Origin: Gibbula magus
Lineage: Eukaryota > Mollusca > Gastropoda > Trochida > Trochidae
Assembly: GCA_936450465.1 (NCBI GenBank)
Contig: OW388292.1
Span: forward strand, 8,885,756 to 8,949,755
Length of the DNA: 64,000 bases
Reading direction: 5' to 3'
The translations under genes and the position numbers were made by a program. The notes under the pieces were generated by a model. It worked only from the letters and a program-made list of their open reading frames with translations. It searched no databases and was not told where the DNA came from. This document shows, piece after piece, positions 24,209-35,204 of the stretch (positions within the stretch are counted from its first letter, which is position 1; every line of letters begins with the position of its first letter).

Positions 24209-24570
24209 GAAAGGGGCAGTAGCACGTTTTTTCGCTCAAATAAGTCGATGAAATGTATTTGAGAAATAATGTCACTAATGATTAAACATCCTTATAACTT
24301 TGGAAAATCAAGTTTATAAATGAGTGTACATGGTTCCGTAAAGCCATGGGAATCGTTTTTGTCATTCAAAATAATAAAATGTGTTCACAATAAAATGGCC
24401 ACCATGCAATTTTTGCTTTAACCGCAACATGGTTATTACCACTACGGATAATTGGTTTGTGTTATAGGATGTTTTACCCTCTAAAGTAAATATAAATGCC
24501 ATAAACTACCATTATAAATGGAAATTTTGAAAAAATAAAATTGGCAAAAAACGTGCTACTGCCCCTTCAA
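24209..24570. mobile_element. MITE of about 360 bp with 20-bp terminal inverted repeats
   Basis: The left end GGGGCAGTAGCACGTTTTTT (24213-24232) is the exact reverse complement of the right end AAAAAACGTGCTACTGCCCC. Flanks TCAATTGA and TCAAATGG might be a decayed 8-bp target duplication, which would suit a hAT-type element, but this is uncertain. There is no ORF inside. A diverged relative, sharing GATGTTTTACCCTCT and ACGTGCTAC, lies at about 39570-39988. Confidence 0.8.
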
Positions 24571-25140
24571 ATGGTAAAATTAAAGAAAATCCTCAACGAG
24601 TTACCAGCCCAAACTAAAAGTAACCAGTTTCCGAGCTGCATTACAGACATTTAATACACTGCCTGTCACTATCCCCTGAATCAGGGTTGTTCCTATGAGA
24701 TCAGCTGAAGGGCTCAGTCATTGTTGTTTCTAAACAGATTAAAGAAACACCCCAAGTAAAAAACATTATTCTTTTAAAACTATTCAGGGAGGCATTTAAA
24801 GGAGGAGCAAATTTCAACTTTACAACATGACTTGCTCATTCTCTTCTTTATCACATCATCCACTAACAATGCATTTGAGGATTTAGAAAATGTTCATTTG
24901 TAGTATTTCATTCATTGTATTATTAGCTTGTTTATAGAAAGAGCAAATTGCTCAAGGAACTATTTTGTTAGGTGTCCGACATTCCAAGACCTCATCACAG
25001 CTGAAGTGTTCATCTAGAACGTGCCACATCCTATCCTGTGTAATATGTGTATCTGGGTTGGTGAAATGAGTTTTATTATATGCTAAGCGATGTGAGACTG
25101 AGTTTTCTCTTTCTCAACACAGTGTAAATATCACAGAGGA
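24571..25140. other. Anonymous stretch
   Basis: Nothing recognised. Confidence 0.5.
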
Positions 25141-25142
25141 GA

Positions 25143-25172
25143 TGACGTCATGTGTACAGTGGTATGACGTCA
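25143..25172. promoter_or_regulatory. Two full TGACGTCA octamers (CRE-like)
   Basis: TGACGTCA occurs at 25143-25150 and 25165-25172, with a third near-copy TGACGTCG at about 25205. TGACGTCA is the palindromic site of CREB/ATF-type bZIP factors. They overlap the 3' end of the minus-strand ORF 25148-25642. Binding is not shown. Confidence 0.4.
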
Positions 25173-25642
25173 TCGCTGTTGCTAAGTGACAGAGCAACAA
25201 TGGTATGACGTCGCCAGAACTCGCTCAATTGAAGCAGTTTTTGGACGTAAAACACCATGTTTCCAACCACAGAAGCATATAATAAACAGAATATTGTGCG
25301 CCACTCGTGAAAATACGGCTTTACCCCATCACTCGATGAGAGATAAGTGATATTGCACTGAAAACACCAAATATCCTCTATGAGCTTTAAGCCTTTAACA
25401 TCACTTTCCCTGATACTTATCCAAGCTGCTGGATTTATTTCAAGAAGATCTGCAACACCATTGTTGCTATACATTGTAACTTTCAAACTTTGGCTTAATG
25501 TAGAAACTTTTTTTTTTAATAATGCAGAACAAAAAATCATTTGGGACGACTTCTGAAATAGACTTTGAAAAAGTTGACTTGAGGTTACACTGTGCGCAGT
25601 GTTACACAACCGGAGAAAACTTGATGCTTCTTGAAACTCCAT
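25148..25642 (-). CDS. 164-codon non-repetitive ORF, unknown
   Basis: This is the longest ORF in the window that is not built from a tandem repeat. The ATG at 25642 sits in a good animal initiation context (ACGATGG). From the local stop-codon frequency I roughly expect well under one such ORF by chance in 64 kb, so it deserves attention. It starts MEFQEASSFLRLCNTAHS and contains an A-rich codon run (LLKKK) where a frameshift would be easy. I recognise no domain, signal peptide or membrane segment. It could be an exon of a host gene, a remnant of mobile-element coding sequence, or chance. No splice sites or promoter could be assigned. Confidence 0.25.
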   Translation of the reverse strand: MEFQEASSFLRLCNTAHSVTSSQLFQSLFQKSSQMIFCSALLKKKVSTLSQSLKVTMYSNNGVADLLEINPAAWISIRESDVKGLKLIEDIWCFQCNITYLSSSDGVKPYFHEWRTIFCLLYASVVGNMVFYVQKLLQLSEFWRRHTIVALSLSNSDDVIPLYT

Positions 25643-25649
25643 CGTGAGT

Positions 25650-26100
25650 TGAGGAAAGATCTAGAGCTTTGAACCAGGAAGTGATGTTATTCTTGAAAGG
25701 AAGATCCTAGCTTGGGCTTTTGTCCTTGACAATCAAACTCCAGAACACATCAGAAACATGGAGCTAGCACCAGGCTCAGGCTCAAATTGTCATACTTGTA
25801 ATTAAATTATCAGCTAGTTTGACAAGTAGGTAATTTATCAAGTCTTAAGACATATATGAAGACAAAGACTTAAGAAAAGCATAATTTCTGAAAATGATAC
25901 ATTTAACATTCTGAAATGGACAGGGATTTCAGATTAATGTTCTTACTTGAAGCTTATCTGTCAGTCCAACCTTGATGGCTTCCTCTCATTCATAAAACCC
26001 GGTTAACATATTTTTATTTCATCATGGTATCATCAGAGAACAAGATGAGGCATCTGGCTAAATAAGTAAAAGGTGCATTCATTTGTTTAAAGGTATTATT
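25650..26100. other. Anonymous stretch
   Basis: Nothing recognised. Confidence 0.5.
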
Positions 26101-26420
26101 GTCATTATCTCAAGCCACAAAGTGGAATATAGATTTGAGCTCCTTCTGAGATAAAGGGAAAGATTTTCTCTGAAAAGTGTTAAAGATAGGATGATCAACT
26201 TTGGTGTGTGACTTGAGGGTATCATTACCATGATGTAGTTGGATAATGAGTAGCATGCAACTATTTTTGTTGTTGTTATTGCCCTTATCCTGTCAATCGT
26301 GACTCTGTACATGGTAACTTCAAAGGAGTCAGCTTTTCTCAGAAACTGTCAGATATAGGATAACCAAATTTGGTGTGTGGCTTAAGGATTATCTTTTTGG
26401 AATTTGAAAATAAGAAGCAT
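26101..26420. repeat. Two diverged units of about 171 bp, possibly related to the 4.4-5.3 kb repeat
   Basis: GATTTTCTCTGAAAAG..TAAAGATAGGATGATCAACTTTGGTGTGTGACTT near 26161 is matched by AGCTTTTCTCAGAAAC..AGATATAGGATAACCAAATTTGGTGTGTGGCTT near 26332. The pattern TTTTCTC-AAAACT-then-CAACCAAACTTTG also starts the repeat at 4440, and the period is similar (171 versus 177 bp). The relation is an inference. Confidence 0.5.
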
Positions 26421-28005
26421 GCTTTAACATTTAGAAGTTTGCGACTATTTTCTTTTTGAACAGAAAAATGGTCTTATGTAAGTTTTATAAAAATCATTCT
26501 TTGACTGCAAATAATGAATCATAATACAGGAATCATAATTTGTTAAAGGGAGATAATCCAGTTTGTTCATGGTTAATGATGATGACCAATTACAGCACCA
26601 GCAGGTGAGGGGTTAAGGACTGTACAATTGTTCAGTCCTGTTTGATGTAGATTTCATGTTAGGTTGAGGCTGATGTCCGTAGGGAGCATGTTCCAGAATC
26701 AGACAACCGTATATCAACACCTCCACCATAGAATCAAGCTCCAGGTTTAGAAGCAACATGCTGATCATATTAATCTTGTTAAAGTTGTAGGTGCGAAGCT
26801 CTAAGGTGAACTCCAGATCAGTGGGTGAGTTGATGTGTCCAGACAGATTCCTGGTATTTATTAGTCCATCCTCTCAACCCATTGTCAGATTCATGGTCTG
26901 TCGATGACCTTATAGTGTGCCTATATGATATTGTGTTTCCTATAACAACACATTAAATCTTTATCCACTTAGTCTTATTATGATAGATGATTTAAGGATT
27001 ATTCTAGTGATTGTGTCCCCAGTTTTCATTGATTAAAGAATTTACTATTTAAAATATTTTCAGAATTATTTACATAAACAGGAAGTAACAAGATAGCTAT
27101 GAATACGTTTTTCAAATGTGTTTTGATTTTTGATCGTTTACTTTTTAAATAACTTTTTGAAAATTGCCTAGTTTGCGAAACATTTCATGGGTTTTAGTTG
27201 TATTATTCACAAACAAAGGCATGAATAAAAAACAGCTTCGCTGTTTGGCCTGTTGATCGAGTGGTCCGCAAATTCTCTATGATTTCAATCCTCGTGGGTG
27301 CTTTTATGTAAATCTTGCTCTAATTTTGTATGCAGATTTTGGAAATGGTTATGTTAGGAACCATTTGCCATGTCAGTGTGGTTGAATGCCAAAGTAAACT
27401 TGCATATATGGATCTGTGCTTTTCACGAATTATTCATAAAGTGTTTTGGGTCGTTCTATGCTTTTTGTTGGTCTTGTGGGAAACAATTATTTGAGCCGGT
27501 GTGTTTGTGCAGCGAGCTAGAAGCTTGTGATTGACAGAGTAGAATGTATCTTCACATAGATCTGCTCACAAACAAGCCAATTTCAGCTCAACTTGCCTAC
27601 ATCAACCAACCAGGGGTGAACAGTTTCATCACCATGTTGCCAAGGTGATATGGTTGGTTAAAATAACTCTAGAATTAACCTTCATTGTCACAGGAACTTT
27701 TTCATGCAAAATATATATCAATAAAGGAAAGAGTTAGAACATTATTGAAAGAGTGATTGCTGACACAAGGGCCAAGAATTTCAAAACTCTTTTAGTACTA
27801 AGGTAACAGTAAGTGAGTATTACTGTGATGAACTAAGAAAGCTTCAGACAACTAGCCAGGCTGGAATGGATGCTGGATGGGAACAAGTTCATGTTCCTAG
27901 ATTGACATTTTATCACTGAACAATCCATCTCTTATCTTATCTTTTAATCTTGAGAAAAATTATTTTATAGAATTTTGTTTATCAAATGTTGAAAAGGAGC
28001 ATTTT
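26421..28005. other. Anonymous AT-rich stretch
   Basis: No gene. A weak tRNA-like fragment near 27245-27310 (GATCGAGTGGTCCG, TTTCAATCCTCG) may be a decayed SINE head. Confidence 0.45.
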
Positions 28006-28081
28006 GACACACTCTTCAGGAGGACACCATGGTATATGTCTCTGGACACGTTCTTCAGGAAGACACCATGCTATGTCTCTG
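28006..28081. repeat. Two tandem copies of a 37-39-bp unit
   Basis: GACAC.CTTCAGGA.GACACCATG..ATGTCTCTG occurs at 28006-28044 and 28045-28081. Confidence 0.8.
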
Positions 28082-28910
28082 GGCAATTATAATTATAATT
28101 TATTCAAAATAAATGTACGAAATGAACCATGATGGCTGTATGACCAGAGTTGTGAAACCGTATTTCAGTGCTTCTCTGATTTATCTTTAGAAAATATTGT
28201 TAGAAACAGATCACTATACCGACTTCCAAATGCCTTTGAAGAATTTTATCAGTTAACCATTAGTTGAGTAAACTTTCATTTCTAACACTGCAACATAATT
28301 GTTCTACCTAGTTTTCATGATATGTTGTCTTCTTTCTTATTAGATTGATTTTGCTGTAAAAAAAATTTGTGTTGCTTAATTAATTTCCATCTGTATTCTA
28401 AAACCATAAAAATACAATGTTTTTTCGCTGTTAGTGTTTACTTCCAGGACATCTTATCTTACCTTACTCGCTAACGGTCGTTACATTTTTCCTATGTACC
28501 CCGTCAGTCTCACGTTGTACAAATTTCATGTACCCCGCTACCATAGTAACTGCTCCTAGCTGAGAGTAGATGTGGCATTATGGTCAGATGACGTTTTAAA
28601 ATGACGCACACGGTGTACAGAATTTTGAACAGTTAATTACAGACTTATTTTTCCAATAGCAGCTGCTTTGTTTGGAAACAATACTTATATTGCATTGCTT
28701 GCACACTCAATTAAACAAAGAACAACTCGTTTTTCGCATTTAAAAGCTTGTATTATACGTTATACGACTTTTAACGTTTCAGTCAGACGCCATTTTGTTT
28801 ACGTTTAGAGTCAAGGTCATTCAAGCGACATCAGCTGATCAGTCATCGGCAGTCAACTCGCAATAAATATAATAATGCTAATTTTATTGACATGATGGAA
28901 AGATAAATAG
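28082..28910. other. Anonymous stretch with an X-box-like site
   Basis: GCTACCATAGTAAC at 28537-28550 fits the relaxed X-box RYYNYY-N2-RRNRAC but not the strict form. TGACG words lie at about 28589 and 28602. This segment may belong to the tail of the palindromic element to its right. Confidence 0.4.
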
Positions 28911-29047
28911 GTTGTATACTTTTCTCTCGGGTAATACGGTCTCATGTACCATCTTTGTACCAGTGTTGCCCCTCGCCAGAAGGCTCGGGCGACACTGGTA
29001 CAAAGATGGTATATGAGACCGTATTACCCTCATGAGAAGCATACAAC
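28911..29047. mobile_element. Long palindrome P1 (foldback element, about 60-bp arms)
   Basis: The left arm, including GGTAATACGGTCTCATGTAC and ATCTTTGTACCAGTGT, is mirrored as its reverse complement on the right with few mismatches. The loop, read on the minus strand, contains CGAGCCTTCTGGCGAG. The 60-codon ORF across it is an artefact. I infer a MITE-like foldback element. TGACG words occur on the low-coordinate side about 380 bp from the loop. Confidence 0.85.
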
Positions 29048-29412
29048 TTTTATTGTATTTGATCACTAGAAGTCTTATACTGTAATGATGAATATTAACA
29101 CATGGTCGTGTTGAATATTATCAATTTAGAGATTTAATTTAACCGATTATTTGTTGATTGGATGTGTCAATCCGATTGTAACCGATGAATGATTATGAAG
29201 TCACAACTGATTCCCAACACTTCAACATACATAATGCAAATCTACACAATGTTTGTCAGGTTAGGTTGAGTACAGGTTTATTATTTATAATTATTCCACT
29301 GTCACTGAACCTTTGAATAAAGTCTTTGTGCTTCTGTCAGCAGTCAGTGATGATCATCTGATTTTGTCAACGTGTACCTACTTTGTTCTGCTAACCGGTA
29401 TATGTTCCCAGA

Positions 29413-29540
29413 TTATACCCTCCTTCAAAATATACCTGGGTATATTCAAAATATTTTGACAGTTCCCCAGTTCTACCCCGGTGTAGATTCTGAGAGCTCA
29501 CAGAATCTACACCGGGGTATACTTTGAAAGGGGGTATATT
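29413..29540. mobile_element. Palindrome P2 with a 19-bp perfect inner stem
   Basis: TACCCCGGTGTAGATTCTG (29474-29492) pairs perfectly with 29501-29519 around an 8-base loop AGAGCTCA. Outer arms ATACCCTCCTTCAAAATATA and TATACTTTGAAAGGGGGTAT also pair with mismatches, separated from the inner stem on the left by about 37 bp of extra sequence. It lacks the CGAG loop of the other palindromes and is probably a different family. Confidence 0.8.
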
Positions 29541-30281
29541 TTCAGACTTAACACCTGTACCTGCTTTTGTGTAATACATATTTCAGTGCAGCATGTGGGT
29601 AGCAATCATTCTGTCACTCATGACTCACTTTGTTATTGCCAAGAACTCTTTAAAAATAGGTAACTTGAGATATTTGAAATATAATCCTTGACAAATTTAT
29701 ATTACCGGTAAGCAGTTTTTAATTTGATTTTGCTCATGTTATTTTCTCTGCATAAAAATATTTGTCCTTCTTCAGTGTAATGATAATTCTTCATATTAAT
29801 TACTATTGGTGACAATGAAATTATTACTTTCAGTTGTATAAATAATAAAAATGAAACAATACAAGCATTCTTTTTTTTCGATTTGATGACAATTTTTAGA
29901 GTTGGGTATCTTTGACTTTCCTATGTCAGACTGAGGTTTAATCTTTAACCTAGCTTGACACTAACTTTTGATTGGCCAATTATATGTCTTTTTATACGTG
30001 TGGGGAGGCGATGTGTGGTTTATATTTGAAAATAAATTTAAATTTTAAAAAAAAAGGTATTTCACTGACATGGTGGCAGCTGGTATTTTTATATGGAAAA
30101 TGACAAACCAATTGCATAATATTATAAGACTTCAAATTTTCAAAAATCTTACTCAAGTTCTGGGTAGACAAGTCTAGTTAGCAACAAATAAAGGTGAAAT
30201 ACATGTCATTTAGATCGTGAAGAGATGTGACAATGTCATATTCAGGGTATCTATACAGTATCTTCTATAGTACAAATTGGG
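29541..30281. other. Anonymous AT-rich stretch
   Basis: Nothing recognised. Confidence 0.5.
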
Positions 30282-30357
30282 ATTTGAACCCCTACCCTCT
30301 GAGTGAGGCACCAATGACTGTCCTGAAAGCTCATTCACTGAGCCACCAAGACCTTAA
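30282..30357 (-). mobile_element. tRNA-like fragment, minus strand (pseudo-tRNA or SINE head)
   Basis: Read on the minus strand it has TGGCTCAGTGAATGAGC (box A-like) and GGGTTCAAATCCC (box B), with the layout of a class II tRNA (long variable region). The acceptor stem does not close convincingly, so I do not call a functional tRNA. It abuts the plus-strand SINE at 30361. Confidence 0.4.
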
Positions 30358-30360
30358 CTG

Positions 30361-30597
30361 AGGGCTGGATAGTGAAGTGGTTATTGCACTCTGCTTCCGA
30401 TCAAGAAGTACGGGTACGGGTATGGGCTTTATGTGCTGTATAGAATTTCAGTGCAGAAACTTTGAGAAGCTGACAGTTTTCCCTTCAAATCAGAGCCATT
30501 GGTGCTGCCAGCTTTCTCCCTGTAATAATCTGTCTATCTGCCTTGTATAAGTGAAATATTGAATGTGATATTCAACCCAAAATCACCTCACCTTACT
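30361..30597 (+). mobile_element. Degenerate near-full-length tRNA-derived SINE
   Basis: Head GGATAGTGAAGTGGTTATTGC and GATCAAGAAGT, body AGAATTTCAGTGCAG and GCTTTCTCCCTG, and tail TATAAGTGAAATATTGAA..CACCTCACCTTAC match the copy at 22518-22836 in order. Box B is lost. Confidence 0.75.
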
Positions 30598-31079
30598 CAA
30601 TTTATAAATTATAGTCTATACCTTTGAAACCTTAATTTACTAATTTTCATTATTAAAACTTTCAGTATTCTACAGTTCGGACTTGATTAAGTCTAGATGG
30701 AGACAGTGTGAGCGTGATCCATAAAGATAGACATCTCTACCTATCCGCGGATGATGGACGAAAATACCACGTCCTTACGTTACATCATCTGTATTGACAA
30801 GAAATGGAGGACGCGACTAGCGCTCCAAGACTAGTCAGACAGACGTGACAAAGTTATCAAATGGGAATGAATGGTATTGAAGACAAATATGACTTCAATG
30901 TAACGGGCTTTCAACTGTAACTACAAGAGCACTTGTCTAACAGGAGAGTCCGGCCTTCTTTGTTACCGTCATTACTGGTCAAAACCTCATTATCATTACT
31001 TCATCAGTTCGTGGCTGGGAGAATTGTGGAGTGGTGGTTGACAGAAAGTGTATTAGCGTGTGCTTGTTGCTACATGGAG
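30598..31079. other. Anonymous stretch leading into a CpG-rich island
   Basis: CpG density rises from about 30700. No gene recognised. Confidence 0.45.
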
Positions 31080-31345
31080 TAGCATCTCCAGCAGGAGAGG
31101 GAGAGGTCGGGCAATAAGCAATATTGGACCTAATACATCCCTATTGAGTGATCACTATGCTGATCAATTGACTGGAGGTGGCGTGCATTGGCAGCAACGA
31201 GAGCACCGTGCTTTAGCATTGATCTCGCTTCCTTCTCTCTCTCGGTCGCGCGCTCGCTTGCTTTCGGGGACTATCGCGGCAGTGCGAGCGAGTCTCTGGC
31301 GTTTGCTGTATTAGCAGCGCTCCGCAACTTCTCAGGAAATGATGG
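31080..31345. promoter_or_regulatory. CpG-dense GC-rich island, candidate promoter or conserved element
   Basis: The stretch includes TCGGTCGCGCGCTCGCTTGC and ATCGCGGCAGTGCGAGCGAG, giving by far the densest CpG run in a CpG-poor window. A CAG|GTTTGT donor-like site follows at about 31439. It could be the promoter and untranslated first exon of a plus-strand gene, or a conserved enhancer. The two ORFs (84 and 88 codons) across it are low-complexity and not convincing proteins. Confidence 0.35.
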
Positions 31346-31454
31346 TCTAGTTGTTCCGAGGGATATGAACAGTTTGGAGGGAGTGGATACATTCTTTTCT
31401 CACTTTTGGATATCTTCTTGTTTATTTCAACTGACAGGTTTGTTCTTTGTCTAG

Positions 31455-34069
31455 CTTTTTCAAATAAATTAGTTTTATCATTTCCCAGTCATATTTTACA
31501 TTGTTTGTGATATTGAATATATTATGATGTCATTCTCTCAAAAGTGATGGAGGAGAAATGATAGAAATCACTTGTCTCTTGGTTTGATCCAAAGTGTTTC
31601 TTGCTCTTTTTTGATTAATTTTGAAAACAATTTAGGTTATTTTCTTTGAACCTAACTAATTGTGTAGCTTGATAAATCAATCAGTCATTGATGGTTGTGA
31701 TTTTCAAAAGAAACATTTTGGACGTATATTTTCATGAATTTATTTATCTCCGGTTGAATTTCATGTTTGTATTTTTTGTTGAAATTCTTAAAAAGAGCAG
31801 TTCAAGATTTTGAAACAAGCATTTTGAAAGAGAATATTTTGAGGGTAATTAGATCCTTAAGGATTTCATTAAGTTAAAAATGACTTCTTCAAAAAGGTCA
31901 TTGTGTTCTTTGACTAAAATATAAAAATACTTTTCTATGAAGTTTTTTTTAGGAAAACATTTGTCATCGGAATATCTGATTAGGCATGGGGCATGAATAA
32001 GAAGAGGGTGAAAGTTCAGCATAAATTTCATGCCAGTTCCCATGGCAACTGATATGGAATTTTACTGCAACAGTTGTCAAGTTTCAGGAAACTAAAAGAA
32101 GTTTAAAATCAAACATAAACCCTATTGGAAGGATAAATCCGTATTGATTGAAGTTGTTTTGCACAAGGAAAGACGGAAACAGCGGCCATGATTCTTGATA
32201 GGCAAAGATCTATTTATTATCGATTCTTCATATATTTGCTCATTTCCGTAAAAGAAACTGTGCTTTCTTTTTCAACATTTGATCATCTTGAACATTTAGC
32301 ATTTGAATGTTGATGATACGCATCCCCTCTAAGTAGAAAGTTCAAACTAAAAGTAAGAAAGATGCGAGAGAAAATGCAATGCGGCGTGAATTGGATGTAT
32401 TGATTAGGGATTGGGTGCTGGCCGATCTTATCTATGGTTGCGTTTATGTTAATGAGTCGGTTGGCCAGCAAATGGGATTATTGTTCCTGTGGTGGTGTAT
32501 TGGCCACACGACTAACAGTTCAGCCTTCTTTGGAGTATAAAGTAAAGAAACGGTAAATATTCCTTTTCAATTTTCATTTTAATTGTTTGATGAGACTTAG
32601 CATAGGATCGCCTGATAATGGCGGTTATGTCGATGTGGCGGTGGATTGAGTTTGAGAGAACTCGTTACTTGGTGTATATTTGATCGTGGAATGGAGGCAG
32701 TGCCACCATGGCAATGATGTCATCGTGAGACGTAGTGCCGAGATGTGCATTATGCTTACAGACTCCCAGCTCTTAAAGGAAGCGACATGCTGGAAGGCTT
32801 TTATTGAATCTTTTTCACTTCACTGGCCAATGTTTTATTAGGAATATTGACGAATGTTGAAAAGGAACGATTGATTTTCTCTAGGTTTGGTAATTGAAAT
32901 GACTGGGAAATGGAAGGGAAATATTCATAGCATTAAGAGAAGAAATGTTTCTTGAACTGAACTGCTTTGGTTTTGAATATTGATAGGGAAATTATTTTAG
33001 ATATTTATGACATTTTCTTATTTACATAAAACACTTGATATTTTATTCTTATTTTCTCTGACTATTTTTTTAAGAAATCTTAGCTTTGCAAGAACTATTG
33101 ATTTTTATAGACAGAATAGAATATATGAAATTTTATACATCATGACAGTTGTTGAGCATTATGGAATTTTATAAATCATATGAGTTTTACTTGATTATTA
33201 ACTAATTGATCTATTGTGAAATTCAACATTGATAATTTCCTGAAATTTGTATTTATAGAAGCTGTGATGTCATAACAAAATTGATATCAGCCAAATGGTT
33301 TCTAATTAAATTCAAGGAATTTCACATGTTATACTCAAAGTCTTACCATCCAAAGATCTGCAGTTTAAACAATTTTAAAAGTTATCTTTATTAATAAACA
33401 AATTAAATTACTTAATTTACAGTAAACACGTCTAATCATCAATCCCCTAAAAATTTAAAATTCAGCCACATTCACATTTTCAAAACTAGTTTTAAAATAA
33501 AAAGTCCATTTGTTAATCCAATTCAACAAGGAGTATTGACGGGAATGCCTCGTGGTACACCCATGGAGCTAGCAATAAACAATGAGGCTCTGATTTGGAC
33601 TGCTGGAGTCGAGATTGTGTTGAGATAGGGCCGGCTTCCTTCATTATGTTTAATATTGCATCCCTTCCATGTTGCTCTATTCCCGGGGTGTCCAACATCC
33701 AGTGTGTATAACAATCACATAAATCCTTGTTCTCCAGCCACTAAGAGCATCCTGAGAGATTAATCGGTATTAAATGAATAGAGGCAATTAAGATAAATAG
33801 ATGAAATTAACTTATAATCGCAATTAGGTAATGTATTTGTTATTGTGTTATGCATACTTTCAAACCATTAAATTATGATATATGTCGAAGTAGTGTACTT
33901 GTAAAATGAAAATAGTGGAAAAGATTACAAAATACTTATTTTGAAAATGAAACTTGTGAAATGCTTGTACAGTAATCTAGTGCCTAGGACATAAAACTAT
34001 TATAAAAGGGTGTGCTATTTAGGATGCTAATTAGAAGGATGAAATTATTTTTGTCATTCATGGTGTTTG
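31455..34069. other. Long anonymous stretch; possible conserved patch at 32370-32690
   Basis: No exon is supported. A locally CpG-richer patch with words such as TGATTAGGGATTGGG, GATCTTATC and TTAATGAGTCGG could be a conserved non-coding element. The rest is plain AT-rich DNA. Confidence 0.4.
32036..32049. promoter_or_regulatory. Strict RFX X-box GTTCCCATGGCAAC
   Basis: Matches GTTNCCATRGNAAC at every constrained position. Function inferred. Confidence 0.5.
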
Positions 34070-34130
34070 AGGAGGTGGGATAGCGCAGTGGTTAGCGAGT
34101 TCACCATCGGATCTAGAGGTCCGGGGTTTT
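34070..34130 (+). mobile_element. SINE head fragment
   Basis: GGGATAGCGCAGTGGTTAGCG and TAGAGGTCCGGGGTTTTG match the SINE tRNA head; box B is broken and the body is missing. Confidence 0.75.
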
Positions 34131-34203
34131 GTTTCGGTGTTTATGCTTTCTTCCTCATTCCAACATGATGGCATAAGCATATACTCCGAATGTTCACAAT
34201 GAA

Positions 34204-34357
34204 AGTGTTTGTGTGTAATGAGGTAAAATAACTGTATTAGGAAATACCTTAATCATACAGGGAATGGAAGCGATCTTAAAAGTGTTTGTGTGTAATGAGG
34301 TAAAATAACTGTATTAGGAAATACCTAAATCATACAGGGAATGGAAGCGATCTTAAA
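34204..34357. repeat. 77-bp tandem duplication, almost perfect
   Basis: AGTGTTTGTGTGTAATGAGG begins at 34204 and again at 34281. The two 77-bp units differ at about one base, so the event is recent. Confidence 0.92.
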
Positions 34358-34994
34358 AGCTTGGAAGGGCATCAGGTATTTTAGAAATCATTGAAATGGA
34401 AGAGAAATACTAAAGAAGAAAGTTTCAATAAGTAATCGATACAAGATAATTAGTTGGGGAGTTAGAGAGAGGGAATAGTATATTTGACTGTTAAGAATAA
34501 AATAACAGTATTACTTTGCTTTTCATGAAAAGTTTTTAACAAGGTTTCCGCTCATACACAATAAATTTGATTGTGCATCTTCGTTTTTGTGCATAAATGT
34601 TTTCAAAATATGTCAGAAGGTTTTGGTGTAAATGATAACATGTTTTTAATTACAACACACATGTTCACTGGCTGTAGATGGTAAACACCATGTCGCCTTC
34701 ACGCAGCAACTGCAGCTTTCAACTGAAAACATTAAAACTAACTATTTGGATAAGATATTGGGAAGTGCAACAACACCGTACAATATATACATTGAAGGAT
34801 GACCAAAGCTTCCCTGAACAAACCTTTCTCTTGTTGGACAAAATCAGAAGCAGAAAAATCTTCCCATCGCTTCAGAAATGTTTTAATTTATATAGTCAAG
34901 TAATAAGAGACCAAAATATTAAATTGAGAAAAGATTTGAATTATTTATAAATCAAAATGTTTGATAGATTCTAGTTAGAGAGGATACTAAACGA
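34358..34994. other. Anonymous AT-rich stretch
   Basis: A 90-codon plus-strand ORF (34678-34950) lacks any recognisable domain. Nothing else seen. Confidence 0.45.
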
Positions 34995-35110
34995 CCTTCT
35001 ATTTAATACCATTTTTATTAAACGAGTTAATGATTTTGTATAAAACGAGCGAAAGCGAGTTTGCTACCAAATCATTCACGAGTTTAATAAAAATGGTATT
35101 AAATAGAAGG
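34995..35110. mobile_element. Long palindrome P3 with CGAG-type loop
   Basis: CCTTCTATTTAATACCATTT at the left (34995) is mirrored by AAATGGTATTAAATAGAAGG ending at 35110; the arms continue inward with some mismatches. The centre contains CGAGCGAAAGCGAG, an asymmetric motif that interrupts the palindrome. The tail to the right (35111-35280) carries TGACGTCA sites. Confidence 0.88.
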
Positions 35111-35204
35111 GAGTTAAGTATTCTGTTTATTACTCGCCCACCTACAAACCAGCAAAATAGCCAACATGGCTCTGAAACTATGATTCCCCCAAGTCCGCTA
35201 TCAT

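Noticed and set aside
30282..30357. Functional class II tRNA on the minus strand
   Set aside because: Acceptor stem does not pair and there is no pol III terminator run directly after it.
31060..31454. 84- and 88-codon proteins in the CpG island
   Set aside because: Composition is dominated by the CpG-rich tract (R, S, A, L) and both frames overlap; no domain or conserved start.
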